A stretch of 64,000 nucleotides of DNA. It comes from Actinacidiphila yeochonensis CN732 (GTDB taxonomy: Bacteria > Actinomycetota > Actinomycetes > Streptomycetales > Streptomycetaceae). The stretch is taken from positions 620,001-684,000 of the forward strand of contig NZ_JQNR01000004.1 of the NCBI RefSeq assembly GCF_000745345.1. Direction: 5' to 3'. The notes beneath the pieces are model-generated. The model was not told where the DNA came from and searched no databases. It saw only the letters and a program-made list of their open reading frames with translations. A program made the translations under genes and the position numbers. Shown in pieces: positions 15,977 to 23,938 of this stretch (positions are counted from its first letter, which is position 1; each line of letters starts with the position of its first letter).

Positions 15977-17694
15977 TCAGTGGATGGGGCGACTCTTGAT
16001 CCGACCGGACAGCGCGGCGCGCCAGACCGGGACGGGGGGCGTGAGGTCCATGTGCTCCGGCACCATCGCGTGGATCAGCGAGGGCCCGTCCGCCTGGGCG
16101 GCCTCCTTGGCCAGCGCGGCGAACTCCTCGGCGGAGTGCGCCCGGGCGCCCGGCAGGCCCATCCCGGAGCCCAGCAGGACCGGGTCGATCGGTCCCGGGT
16201 CGACCGCGAAGTAGCGGCGGCCGGCGTAGAGGTGCTGGATCATCTTGATCCACGCCATGGAGGTGTTGTCGAGCACGACGAAGGTGATCGGAAGCCGGAG
16301 CCGCCGCGCGGTCTCCCACTCGCCGACCGCCATGGCCAGGCTGTTCTCCGTCGTCAGGCACAGCACCCGCTCGCCGGGGTGGGCCACGGCCATGCCGACG
16401 GAGGCGGGTATCGCGTACCCCAGGGGGCCGTGACCGCGCGGGATCACCACGCGCCAGCCGTCCCCCGGGGCCTGCCAGAAGCACGCGAGGTACGGGGTGG
16501 GCGTGCCGGCGTCGGCGGCGATCCAGGTGTCCCGGCCGAAGGCGTCCGCCAGCGCGCCCACGATCTCGTAGGGCGCCAGCACCCCCTCGCCGAGCTCGGC
16601 CCCGTCCACGGCCACCGGGTCCGACCAGGACGCGCGCGCCGCGGTCAGGGGGCCAGCCGGGCGGCCCGCTCGGCCTCCGGGACCGCCGGCACCCGGGCCA
16701 GCAGGCTCTCCAGGACGGTGCGCGCGTCCCCGACCAGCGGAATACCGCCGGGGTAGTTGCGCCCGGCCCGCGAGGGATCGGTCTCGACGTGCAGAATCCG
16801 CGGACCGTCGCGCCTGGGCGTGGTGAAGCCGAGGGTGTCGGTCGCGTTCGCGCGGGTGCCCACGAAGAGGACGAGGTCGCCCCCGGCCACGTGCTCGTTC
16901 GCGTAGTCCCGCGCCCCGTTGCCGCCGACGACCCCCAGCGCGAGAGGGTGCGCCTCGTCGACCACGCCCTTGCCGTGGATGCTCGTGCCGACCGGCATGG
17001 CCAGCCGCTCGGCGAGCGCCAGCAGCGCCGGCCCGGCCCCCGACAGGTGGGCGCCGCCGCCGGCCACGGCCACGGGCCGCTCGGCGGCGCGGAGCGCGGC
17101 GGCGGCCTCGTCCAGCGCGGCCGAGGGCGCGTCGGCGCGGGTGCCGGGCGCGGCCGCGCGCACCGGAGCCGTCGCCGGGACGACCTCGGGCACCTCCTCC
17201 AGCACGTCCTCGGGCAGGATCAGCACGACCGGGCCCGGCCGGCCGCCCAGCGCCGCCGCGACCGCCTCCGCGAGCAGGGCCGGGATCTCCTCGGCGGACT
17301 CCGCCGTGCGCCGCCACTTGGTGCACGCGGTGAAGAGCTGCTCCTGGTCGACCTCGCTGATCGGGGCCGTCCCGTGGCTGCGCCGGTTGTTGTCCGTCGT
17401 GATCGCCAGCAGCGGGACGCTGGCGGCGAACGCCTCGGCCAGACCGCTCGCCAGGTAGACCGCTCCGGCTCCGCTGGGCGCCTCGCAGACGCCCAGCCTG
17501 CTGGTGCTGCGGGTGTACGCGTCCGCCATGAAGCCCGCGTGCCGTTCGTCGCGGGCCAGCACGTGCCGGATCTCGTCGGCCCGCCGGGCCAGGACGTCGT
17601 AGAAGCCGATACTGGTGTCTCCGGGGAAGCCGAAGACGGTGTCGACACCGCTGCGCACCAGGGCCTCGACGAGGATCTCCGCGCCGTTCGTCAT
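15977..17694 (-). CDS. Thiamine diphosphate-dependent enzyme, apparently frameshifted at 16648-16652
   Basis: The N-terminal frame (to the TGA at 16645) holds the PYR domain with the catalytic Glu in RDERHAGFMADAY and the central domain (PVAVAGGGAHLSGAGPA). The C-terminal ThDP-binding domain continues in another frame to 15977. Inserting one base in the five-base C run before the TGA (G run on the plus strand) restores a single protein of about 572 residues. The family is acetolactate-synthase/sulfoacetaldehyde-acetyltransferase-like. The usual GDG of the ThDP/Mg site reads TEN here (TTENSLAMAVGEWETA). The ATG at 17694 is chosen; a TTG at 17739 would overlap the methyltransferase stop. Alternatives are a real split gene or programmed -1 slippage. 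Confidence 0.75.
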
Positions 17695-17735
17695 CTTGCC
17701 TCGCACGTCACTCCGTCCGCTGCGCTCAGCACTGC

Positions 17736-18446
17736 TCAACGTCCGAGGTACCCGGTCATCACGGCCCGGGTACGCGGCCCGGAGACCGGCCGGTTGTAGG
17801 AGAACTCCCGGGTCTCGGCGCGGTCGAACCCCGCCTCGATCGCCTGCTCGCGCAGGTAGGCGGCCGACAGCCAGTGGAAGCCGTTCACCCCGGGGGCTTT
17901 CTGGACGCTCTCACCGTTGTTCGGGGCGTCGTTCGACGCCACCAGGGAGGCCGCGTGCCGGTCCGGGTCCGACTCCGGGCGCGGCTCCAGCCAGGAGCGG
18001 ACGCGCGCGAGAACGGGCAGCAGACCGTCTTCGGCGCTGTACAGGTGGCCCAGGACGCCGTCGATGTATATGACGTTCCACGGCTCGTCGGGCTGCCACT
18101 GGTAGATGTCGGCGCAGACGGCCTCCAGGCCCTTCTTGCGGGCCAGCGCGACGGCCTCCTCCATGGCGTCGACAGCCAGGACCCGGAAGCCCTTCCGCGC
18201 CACCTGGGCCTCGACCGCGGCGTTTCCGCAGCCCAGGCTCAGCAGCCCGCCGCCGTTGTGCTCCAGCTCGCCGATCAGCAGGTCGGCCATCCAGTCCCGG
18301 TACTCGGGGCTGTAGGTCGACGGGGTGACCGAGTCCCCACGGCTGCCACCGTCCTCCCAGACCTCGAAAATACTGCTCCGGTCCGCACCGTTGCCGCTGT
18401 AGAAACTGACCAGGTCCTCGTGATTCTTGGCCACGATCTTTGACAT
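17736..18446 (-). CDS. Class I SAM-dependent methyltransferase, first gene of the operon
   Basis: The 236-residue protein has motif I (LLSLGCGNAAVEAQV), an acidic strand (RVLAVDAMEEAVALARK) and a motif IV-like WNVIYIDGVLGHLY. The start at 18446 has AAGGGGGT directly upstream and is preferred over an in-frame ATG 24 bp earlier. It opens the minus-strand operon that continues with the ThDP enzyme, two saccharopine-dehydrogenase-like enzymes, the EamA exporter and the ATP-grasp ligase. It presumably methylates an intermediate or the product; N, O or C specificity is unknown. Confidence 0.83.
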   Translation of the reverse strand: MSKIVAKNHEDLVSFYSGNGADRSSIFEVWEDGGSRGDSVTPSTYSPEYRDWMADLLIGELEHNGGGLLSLGCGNAAVEAQVARKGFRVLAVDAMEEAVALARKKGLEAVCADIYQWQPDEPWNVIYIDGVLGHLYSAEDGLLPVLARVRSWLEPRPESDPDRHAASLVASNDAPNNGESVQKAPGVNGFHWLSAAYLREQAIEAGFDRAETREFSYNRPVSGPRTRAVMTGYLGR

Positions 18447-18911
18447 GCCGACCCCCTTGAAAATGAGCACGTCATTGCACCGCGCACCGGGTGGACGGTG
18501 CGTGGTTCAGTTCAGGCAGATGATCGGTATTGGCAGTTCTGGCAGATGAGGCGTGCACTCACGGAAAGCACCGTCGATCCGGCCGGAGCCGGATGGTGCA
18601 CCTACCGTCGAAGTCGACGTGACGGCAGCCGTTTTCCTGCTCGCGGGCGGGAGAATGCCGACGAGCGGGATCACGGAGACGTCATCGACCCCGAACGGCG
18701 GCTGGTTGAACGGGGCGTTCCGGAGCGGCGATCCACAGATTGGCGCACCCGTCAGAGAACCGTCAAGGCAGAAGGGCGTGAATTCGTCTCTCCCGCCGCA
18801 CGCTCGACCACTGACCGTCACGGTACCGGCTCCGCGACGTCGGGTCTGCCCTGGTCGCACTCTCCGTGCGTCGCCTGTCGCGACGCTGTGTAGTGGCATG
18901 TGCCGGAGGAG

Positions 18912-18923
18912 TGACGCATGTCA
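18912..18923. promoter_or_regulatory. Dyad TGAC-GCAT-GTCA
   Basis: TGACGCATGTCA is an inverted repeat (extended to GTGAC/GTCAC) in the long intergenic region, and it shares TGACGCAT with the site at 18958-18970 read on the other strand. Confidence 0.45.
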
Positions 18924-18957
18924 CTTGTGATGCAGATGCATATCCGAAGCGACAAAA

Positions 18958-18970
18958 TGACGATGCGTCA
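18958..18970. promoter_or_regulatory. Dyad TGACG-ATG-CGTCA
   Basis: A perfect 5-bp inverted repeat with a 3-bp spacer, about 46 bp from the previous dyad. The same TGACG-N3-CGTCA form recurs at 19103-19115. It may be an operator for the metabolite operon. Confidence 0.5.
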
Positions 18971-19102
18971 AGTATGCGCATTTGAACCGGGGTTGGCGAT
19001 TAGTGCGGTTCGTCTTCGTGGCCGCCGGACCTGCTGCGACCGTCGGGAGGCGGTCCCGCCGGTCGTCGGACGAGGGTGGGTGTGCGGCGTCGAAGCCGTG
19101 AC

Positions 19103-19115
19103 TGACGGGCCGTCA
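19103..19115. promoter_or_regulatory. Dyad TGACG-GGC-CGTCA
   Basis: This is the second exact TGACG-N3-CGTCA dyad in the intergenic region; the arms extend to TGACGG/CCGTCA around one G. Confidence 0.5.
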
Positions 19116-19475
19116 ACGAGTATTGGACGGTGGCTCACGGCGGGTGGCCTTCTGCCGCGCCGGCGGACCCTGGCCCCGCCCGGAGGCGCGACCGGAGCGG
19201 TCGGACGGCGAAGGACCTCACGGACGCTCTGCCGCGCGGGTTCCTCACGCGCGGGCCCACGGGGTCTGGGAAGGGCGGCCCGGTCCGGCCCGCGGGGCGC
19301 CGACCGGGCCCGCCGGAAGCCGTGGGGGCGCGGGGACGGCGGGGCCGGGACCGGCCGGGGGCGCCGTCCCGGGCGCCCGCGCGCCGGCCGTACCCGGCCC
19401 GCGCGGCGGACGTCCGAGGCGGCGCCCCCGGTCCGGCCGGAGCCGGACGACGTCAGCGCGCTGCCTGACCCGGCG

Positions 19476-20378
19476 TCACTTGTATTCGAGCTCCGTGCCC
19501 TTGGGCACGATCTGGATGTCCATGTCGACCTTGATGCTCGAACCGACCACGGCGATGCCGCGGGCGAGCATGGTCTGCCAGTTGACGGTGTAGTCCTCGC
19601 GGTGCAGCTCGGTGGTGGCCTGGACGGCCGCGCGGGTCTCGCCCTCCATGCCGACGCGTATGCCGTGGTACTGCGCGTCGAGGGTCACCGTGCGGGTGAC
19701 GCCGTGCAGGGTGAGTCCGCCGGTGATCGCCCAGTTGTTGCCGCCGCGGTGCGCGAAGCGGTCGCTGTAGAACTCCAGCGTCGGGAAGTGCTCCACGTCC
19801 AGGAAGTCCCCGGACCGCAGGTGGTCGTCGCGCATCCGGACGTTGGTGTCGATCGACGCCGCGTCGATGACGACGTGCATCGCGGAGGTCTCGATGGTGC
19901 TGCCGATCCGGATGGCGCCGGCGAAGTGGTCGAAACGGCCGTGCACGCGGCCGAGGCCGATGTGCCGCGCGGAGAAGCCGATCCGGGTGTGCGCGGTCTC
20001 GATCTCCCACTCGCCCGGTACGGGCAGCGGCATCGTGGGCGCGAACTGCAGAGTGATGTCGCCGAGGGTGACGAGTTTGCCGCTCTCCGTCACCGAGACG
20101 TTTCCCCGGTAGGGGCTGAGGCTGTCGGCCGAGACCGACATGCGGTACTCGCCGACCGGCACCATCGCGACGACCCCGCCGAACGGATCGGTCTCACCCT
20201 TGACGATCTTGTTGCCCTGGGCGTCGCTCAGTGTGAACTCCGCCGCTCTCACGGGCTCGCTGACGGGGTCGAGTACGCGGCAGGTGACCAGGCCCGCGTC
20301 CGGTGGAACGGAGAATCCGGAGAGCGGGTTGTTCCTCTGACTCGCGGCTGCCTGTCGGCCCAGCAAGCGGCTGATCAT
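19476..20378 (-). CDS. YceI-family protein with N-terminal carboxypeptidase-regulatory-like domain
   Basis: The 300-residue protein has an Ig-like, carboxypeptidase-regulatory-type domain at about 25-115 (VTCRVLDPVSEPVRAAEF, DPFGGVVAMVPVGEYR) and a YceI lipocalin-like domain at about 125-300 (WEIETAHTRIGFSARH, SGDFLDVEHFPTLEF, NWAITGGLTLHGVTRT). YceI folds bind long isoprenoid or fatty-amide ligands. No clear signal peptide is visible, unlike periplasmic YceI. The ATG at 20378 gives the best N-terminus. An unsupported longer frame begins at 20531. Confidence 0.85.
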   Translation of the reverse strand: MISRLLGRQAAASQRNNPLSGFSVPPDAGLVTCRVLDPVSEPVRAAEFTLSDAQGNKIVKGETDPFGGVVAMVPVGEYRMSVSADSLSPYRGNVSVTESGKLVTLGDITLQFAPTMPLPVPGEWEIETAHTRIGFSARHIGLGRVHGRFDHFAGAIRIGSTIETSAMHVVIDAASIDTNVRMRDDHLRSGDFLDVEHFPTLEFYSDRFAHRGGNNWAITGGLTLHGVTRTVTLDAQYHGIRVGMEGETRAAVQATTELHREDYTVNWQTMLARGIAVVGSSIKVDMDIQIVPKGTELEYK

Positions 20379-20711
20379 CGTTCTACGTACCCCTGTGCGT
20401 CGGTCCTGCGAGGAGGGAAGTCCACCGTCACTGTCAACAGCGCTTGACGGCAAGGCCCTCGACCACCCCGCTCCGTCCGAGGCAAACATAGCCTGGAACT
20501 GGGAATAGGCGCCCAGCCGGGGTGCGATCATGGTCGCGGCACCCGGGCGGCGCGGCGGCGCCGACCGCCTCGGCAGGGCCGGACCGACCGTGTCGGCGGC
20601 GGAGAACGCGCAGGTCGCGCCGCCGCGCGTGCTCCGCCGCCTGGTCCGGGAGACCGGACCCGGCGGTCGTCGCGCGTCCGGGCCGCGGCCCGGGACGCGG
20701 GCGGCGGAGGT
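20379..20711. other. Intergenic region upstream of the YceI gene
   Basis: No gene is supported in these 333 bp. On the minus strand a TTGACA hexamer (20437 to 20432) lies about 55 bp upstream of the YceI start, but no convincing -10 box pairs with it. The remainder is very GC-rich. Confidence 0.5.
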
Positions 20712-21815
20712 TCAGACGTCCTCGGGGTCGGGGTCGAGGTCGTGGCGGATGTTGCCGTCCTCGTCGAGGGTGGGGCGGATCTTCTCGGGGGGATGGCTGT
20801 CGGTGTCCGACGGGCGCGGCCCCTCCGGTCCGTCGGGGCTCCAGCGCATCAGCCGGCGGACCCGGCAGATCCGGTGGACCGTGCCCTGCACCTCGACCTG
20901 GTTGGCGCGCTCGGTCCGCAGCCGGTCGGCGGCCTCGACGTACTCGGCGAGTTCCGGGGCCGCTGGGTCGGTGCCCTCGGCGACCACGGTCCGCGCGTCG
21001 GTCTCCCGGTCGGCCTCGATGGGGATGAGCCCCCGGTGGCGCGGCTCGAACCAGGTGAGGCCGAAGTCCAGGGTCCGGCGGGTTCCGTGGGCTGTGGTGT
21101 GCAGGCCGCCGCCGGTCGTCCAGCCCTCGCTGTCCCCGTTGTTCTCCAGGACCCTGAAGCCGGTGGGCAGCAGCAGTACGTCCGGGTGGGTCTCCAGGGC
21201 CCGCTGGGAGTCGTGGAGGACGTCCTCGGGGAACCTGATCCCGCTGTAGACCAGGCCGCGCAGGGCCAGCCGCTCCGCCGCCTGGGTGGGCGTGATCGGC
21301 GCCTCGGGGTCCAGGACCAGATCCTCGTCCACGTCCGGCTCCCGCTTGCCGTGGCCCCAGTCCGCGACGGCGGGCTCGGGGTCGGTCGGGCGGGGCAGCT
21401 CGATGCCGTCCGGCCCGGCGCCGGCGTACTCCTCCGCGCGCACCACGCGGTAGCGGGTTCCGAGGACGGTGAGCTCGTCGACGCGCTCGGTCTCCAGCCG
21501 CCTGAGGGCGGCCAGCAGCACGCGCCGCTCCTCCCGGTTCCGGGCCTCGTCCTTCGCCCGGAACCACACCAGCGAGTTGAGGCCGTCCCGGGCCTCCTGC
21601 GGCGAGCCGGCCGTCACCGGGACCACCACCCGCCACCGCGGCGCCTCCCCGGGGTCCTGCGCGACCACCCCGAACAGCGGGCCGCGTACCAGCAGTGTCT
21701 GCGCCTGCCGGGCGGCGTCGAGCGCGTCGGCCTCCGCGACGGCCTCCACCGGACCGTCCGGGTACCGCACCACGACCGGCCACATTCCGTCCGGACCAAC
21801 AACCCCTTCGACCAT
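20712..21815 (-). CDS. DUF5954 family protein
   Basis: The 367-residue product starts MVEGVVGPDGMWPVVV and has the PVEAVAEADALDAARQAQTL block (about 20-40), a long acidic mid-region, ITPTQAAERLALRGLVYSG (near 195) and WFEPRHRGLIPIEADRETD (near 280). It ends in a very acidic tail. This matches a Streptomyces-restricted family of unknown function (DUF5954). There are no membrane segments or signal peptide. The start at 21815 has AGGA upstream. It appears monocistronic. Confidence 0.72.
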   Translation of the reverse strand: MVEGVVGPDGMWPVVVRYPDGPVEAVAEADALDAARQAQTLLVRGPLFGVVAQDPGEAPRWRVVVPVTAGSPQEARDGLNSLVWFRAKDEARNREERRVLLAALRRLETERVDELTVLGTRYRVVRAEEYAGAGPDGIELPRPTDPEPAVADWGHGKREPDVDEDLVLDPEAPITPTQAAERLALRGLVYSGIRFPEDVLHDSQRALETHPDVLLLPTGFRVLENNGDSEGWTTGGGLHTTAHGTRRTLDFGLTWFEPRHRGLIPIEADRETDARTVVAEGTDPAAPELAEYVEAADRLRTERANQVEVQGTVHRICRVRRLMRWSPDGPEGPRPSDTDSHPPEKIRPTLDEDGNIRHDLDPDPEDV

Positions 21816-21977
21816 GCACTCATCCTGCCGACTGCGGACCGCCGCCGTGGGCAGTTCACGACTTCCCACCCCCGCAGGGTGTTCCCGGTGCGTCAGGAGC
21901 GGTCGTTCCGAAGCGGCGGCAGCAGCGGGCGGTGCGGGGCCGGGCGGGCAGGGCGGGCCCCGCCCCCGCGGACCGGC

Positions 21978-23432
21978 TCAGTCGACGGTGACCAGTTCCA
22001 GCTCCATGAGATCGGCCAGCGCCCGCAGGTCGGGGATGATGTGGCCGGTGGCGAGCGCCCAGTGGTGGGCCACGCCCGAGCCGCTCCACTCGTCCGTCCA
22101 CTCCCCGGGGTTCCGGCCGAAGTCGACCCGGGAGGTGGTGTTGCCGATGGCGAGCAGCGGACCGGGGACGACGCGTCCTTGGGAGGCCACCAGGCGGAAG
22201 CGGCCGTCCCGGCGCTGCCCGATCCCGAGGAGCGTGACGGGTCCGTGGCGGACGTCGAACTCGACCGAGACGCCCCAGCCGCGCTTGCCGTGGTAGACGC
22301 CGAGCCCGCGCAGCAGCGGACGCCGCTCGCTGACCGCCGGATGGCCCGGGCCGTCGTGCCCCATCTCCACGACGTTCTCGCGGAAGTCCAGGGCCTGGAG
22401 CTCGGTGAAGGAGCCGCCGGCGCCGAGGCGGTCGGCGATCAGCATGGCCAGCGAGGTCCGAAGCTCGTACTCCCCGCAGGCCGGAACCCCGCGTGCGGTG
22501 AGCAGTGAGGCGCCGAGGATCATCCCGGCGCCCAGGCGCTCGTGCGTCTCGCCCTCCAGGCCGCGGTGGTAGTAGGCCAGCGAGTCCAGGTCGAAGTCGG
22601 CGGTGAGCCGGTCCAGGCCGACGGAGACGCGTGCCGCCCAGCGCAGGTCCTCCGCCACGACGGAGTCGGCGAGGTCGAAGACCTCGCGCGTCTCGGTGAG
22701 CCTGCGCGCGACGTCCTGGTCCGTGACCTGGTCGACGCGGACCCGCAGGTCGTCGAATTCGAGGACTTCGACGTGCCCGCCGAGGTCGGCGGCGACCACG
22801 GTCAGATCCGTGGAGACGTCGTACATGCCGGGATAGAGGTGTCCCATCAGGCCGTGCCGGCCGTGCGCGAGCACGGAGCGCACTCCGGCTGCCCGGATCC
22901 AGCGGCCGATGCGCGTCCAGGCCCGCTCGTCCTCCAGATACCCGGAGACGGAGCGGAACGGGATGCCGCAGCGTTCGAACGTGTTGGCCATCTCCGGCAG
23001 GGGACAGGCGCCGCAGTAGGCGAGCCAGTCCCCGGTGTCGAACGCGGCGTGGTCCATGGACTCCGTCGGCTGCAGGTTGACCAGCAGGACCGGGGCGGCC
23101 GAGCGCTGGGCGATCGGGAGCAGCATGGTGGCCGTCATGTAGGTGGTGAGGAATCCGACGATCAGATCGCAGTCGGCTGCTTTGAGCCGCTCGGCGGCGC
23201 GCGCGCCCTCCGGCGCGTCGGAGATGAACCCCGCGTCGACGATCTCGGCGTCGAAGCCGGCCATCCGCTCGGCCACCCGGGCGGCGGACCGCCGGAGTTG
23301 GGGGAGCAGCTTCGGGAACTGGGGCCAGTAGGCCCCCAGGCCGCCGGCCACCAGGCCGATCCTGGGCTTTCGGGATGTGCCGGGCGTCCGGTGCGGGCGG
23401 GGGTGCGGAAGGCTGCTGCCGGTGCTGGTCAT
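21978..23432 (-). CDS. L-fucose/L-arabinose isomerase-like protein
   Basis: The 484-residue protein has the FucI/AraA-type alpha/beta N-terminus (RIGLVAGGLGAYWPQFPKLL) and LIVGFLTTYMTATMLLPIAQ, where such isomerases carry the ADP/sugar-proximal loop. The C-terminal region has conserved blocks including GHIIPDLRALADLMEL. These enzymes interconvert aldoses and ketoses. The actual substrate could be L-rhamnose, L-fucose or a pentose. It starts with GGAGAGAG upstream of the ATG at 23432, and is divergent from the GH78 rhamnosidase across a 506-bp region holding a candidate DeoR operator. Confidence 0.75.
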   Translation of the reverse strand: MTSTGSSLPHPRPHRTPGTSRKPRIGLVAGGLGAYWPQFPKLLPQLRRSAARVAERMAGFDAEIVDAGFISDAPEGARAAERLKAADCDLIVGFLTTYMTATMLLPIAQRSAAPVLLVNLQPTESMDHAAFDTGDWLAYCGACPLPEMANTFERCGIPFRSVSGYLEDERAWTRIGRWIRAAGVRSVLAHGRHGLMGHLYPGMYDVSTDLTVVAADLGGHVEVLEFDDLRVRVDQVTDQDVARRLTETREVFDLADSVVAEDLRWAARVSVGLDRLTADFDLDSLAYYHRGLEGETHERLGAGMILGASLLTARGVPACGEYELRTSLAMLIADRLGAGGSFTELQALDFRENVVEMGHDGPGHPAVSERRPLLRGLGVYHGKRGWGVSVEFDVRHGPVTLLGIGQRRDGRFRLVASQGRVVPGPLLAIGNTTSRVDFGRNPGEWTDEWSGSGVAHHWALATGHIIPDLRALADLMELELVTVD

Positions 23433-23672
23433 GGACTCTCTCCGACGAGGTGGGGGAGCGCGGAGCGCGGGCGTTGGCGGGCGGGGCTCGGCCGGCAGGG
23501 GGAAGGGGAGGGGGCCGCACGGGACCCGGCCCGTCGCCGATGGCACCGGGCCCGCTTCGACGCCCCTCGGGTTCCCGTGCGGTCGTGGTCGTCCCACCCG
23601 TTCCGTACCCCGGGGGTGGACCCGGTCATGCGCGGGGGCTGGAGGCCGCGGCGCTCGGCGGCGTAGCGATTT

Positions 23673-23692
23673 TAACGTTCAATCATGTTGTA
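23673..23692. promoter_or_regulatory. Candidate DeoR-family operator A
   Basis: TAACGTTCAATCATGTTGTA matches 16 of 20 bases with the site at 37717-37736, in front of the deoR-type gene and the second kinase. The motif is an imperfect inverted repeat (ACRTTCA facing TGWTGTA). The two sites flank opposite ends of the locus, which fits one regulator controlling both divergent units. Confidence 0.6.
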
Positions 23693-23826
23693 ATCACTCA
23701 GGAAATATCACCGGCGAGGGATCCGCCACAAGAGTCGTGCGGCCAGCCGCAACACCGGTCGGAGCCAAGCCCGTCGGGAGATCCGTCGCGGGCCCGGGAT
23801 GGTACATCAGTGCTCCAACGTGACTC

Positions 23827-23856
23827 TTGACACCTCTCGCAGGGGGCTCATAGTCT
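23827..23856 (+). promoter_or_regulatory. Probable sigma-70/HrdB-type promoter for the GH78-ABC operon
   Basis: TTGACA (23827-23832) and TAGTCT (23851-23856) are separated by 18 bp, close to the Streptomyces consensus TTGAC-N16-18-TAGRRT. Transcription would begin about 75 bp before the GH78 start. Confidence 0.6.
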
Positions 23857-23938
23857 CCACGCCACAGAATCGGCGTTAGTTTCACATTCGCGGATGATCA
23901 TCTTCACGCCGTTCCCGGTGCACAAGGAGGACGTGCCT

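Larger units (their letters stand above)
18447..19475. other. 1 kb intergenic region upstream of the saccharopine-type operon
   Basis: Short frames of about 110-130 codons exist on both strands but resemble no family and lack convincing start signals. The stretch holds the dyads listed separately and a locally AT-richer segment near 18900-19000. It should contain the promoter of the minus-strand operon; no other gene is supported. Confidence 0.6.
23433..23938. other. Divergent regulatory region of the rhamnoside locus
   Basis: This 506-bp gap between the isomerase-like gene and the GH78 gene is AT-richer in its second half. It contains the candidate operator at 23673-23692 and a TTGACA-type promoter toward the GH78 gene. 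No protein-coding gene is supported. Confidence 0.6.

Noticed and set aside
18498-18930. Overlapping 125-132 codon frames on both strands upstream of the methyltransferase operon
   Set aside because: No recognisable domain, no good ribosome site, and the two strands compete with equal quality; treated as intergenic.
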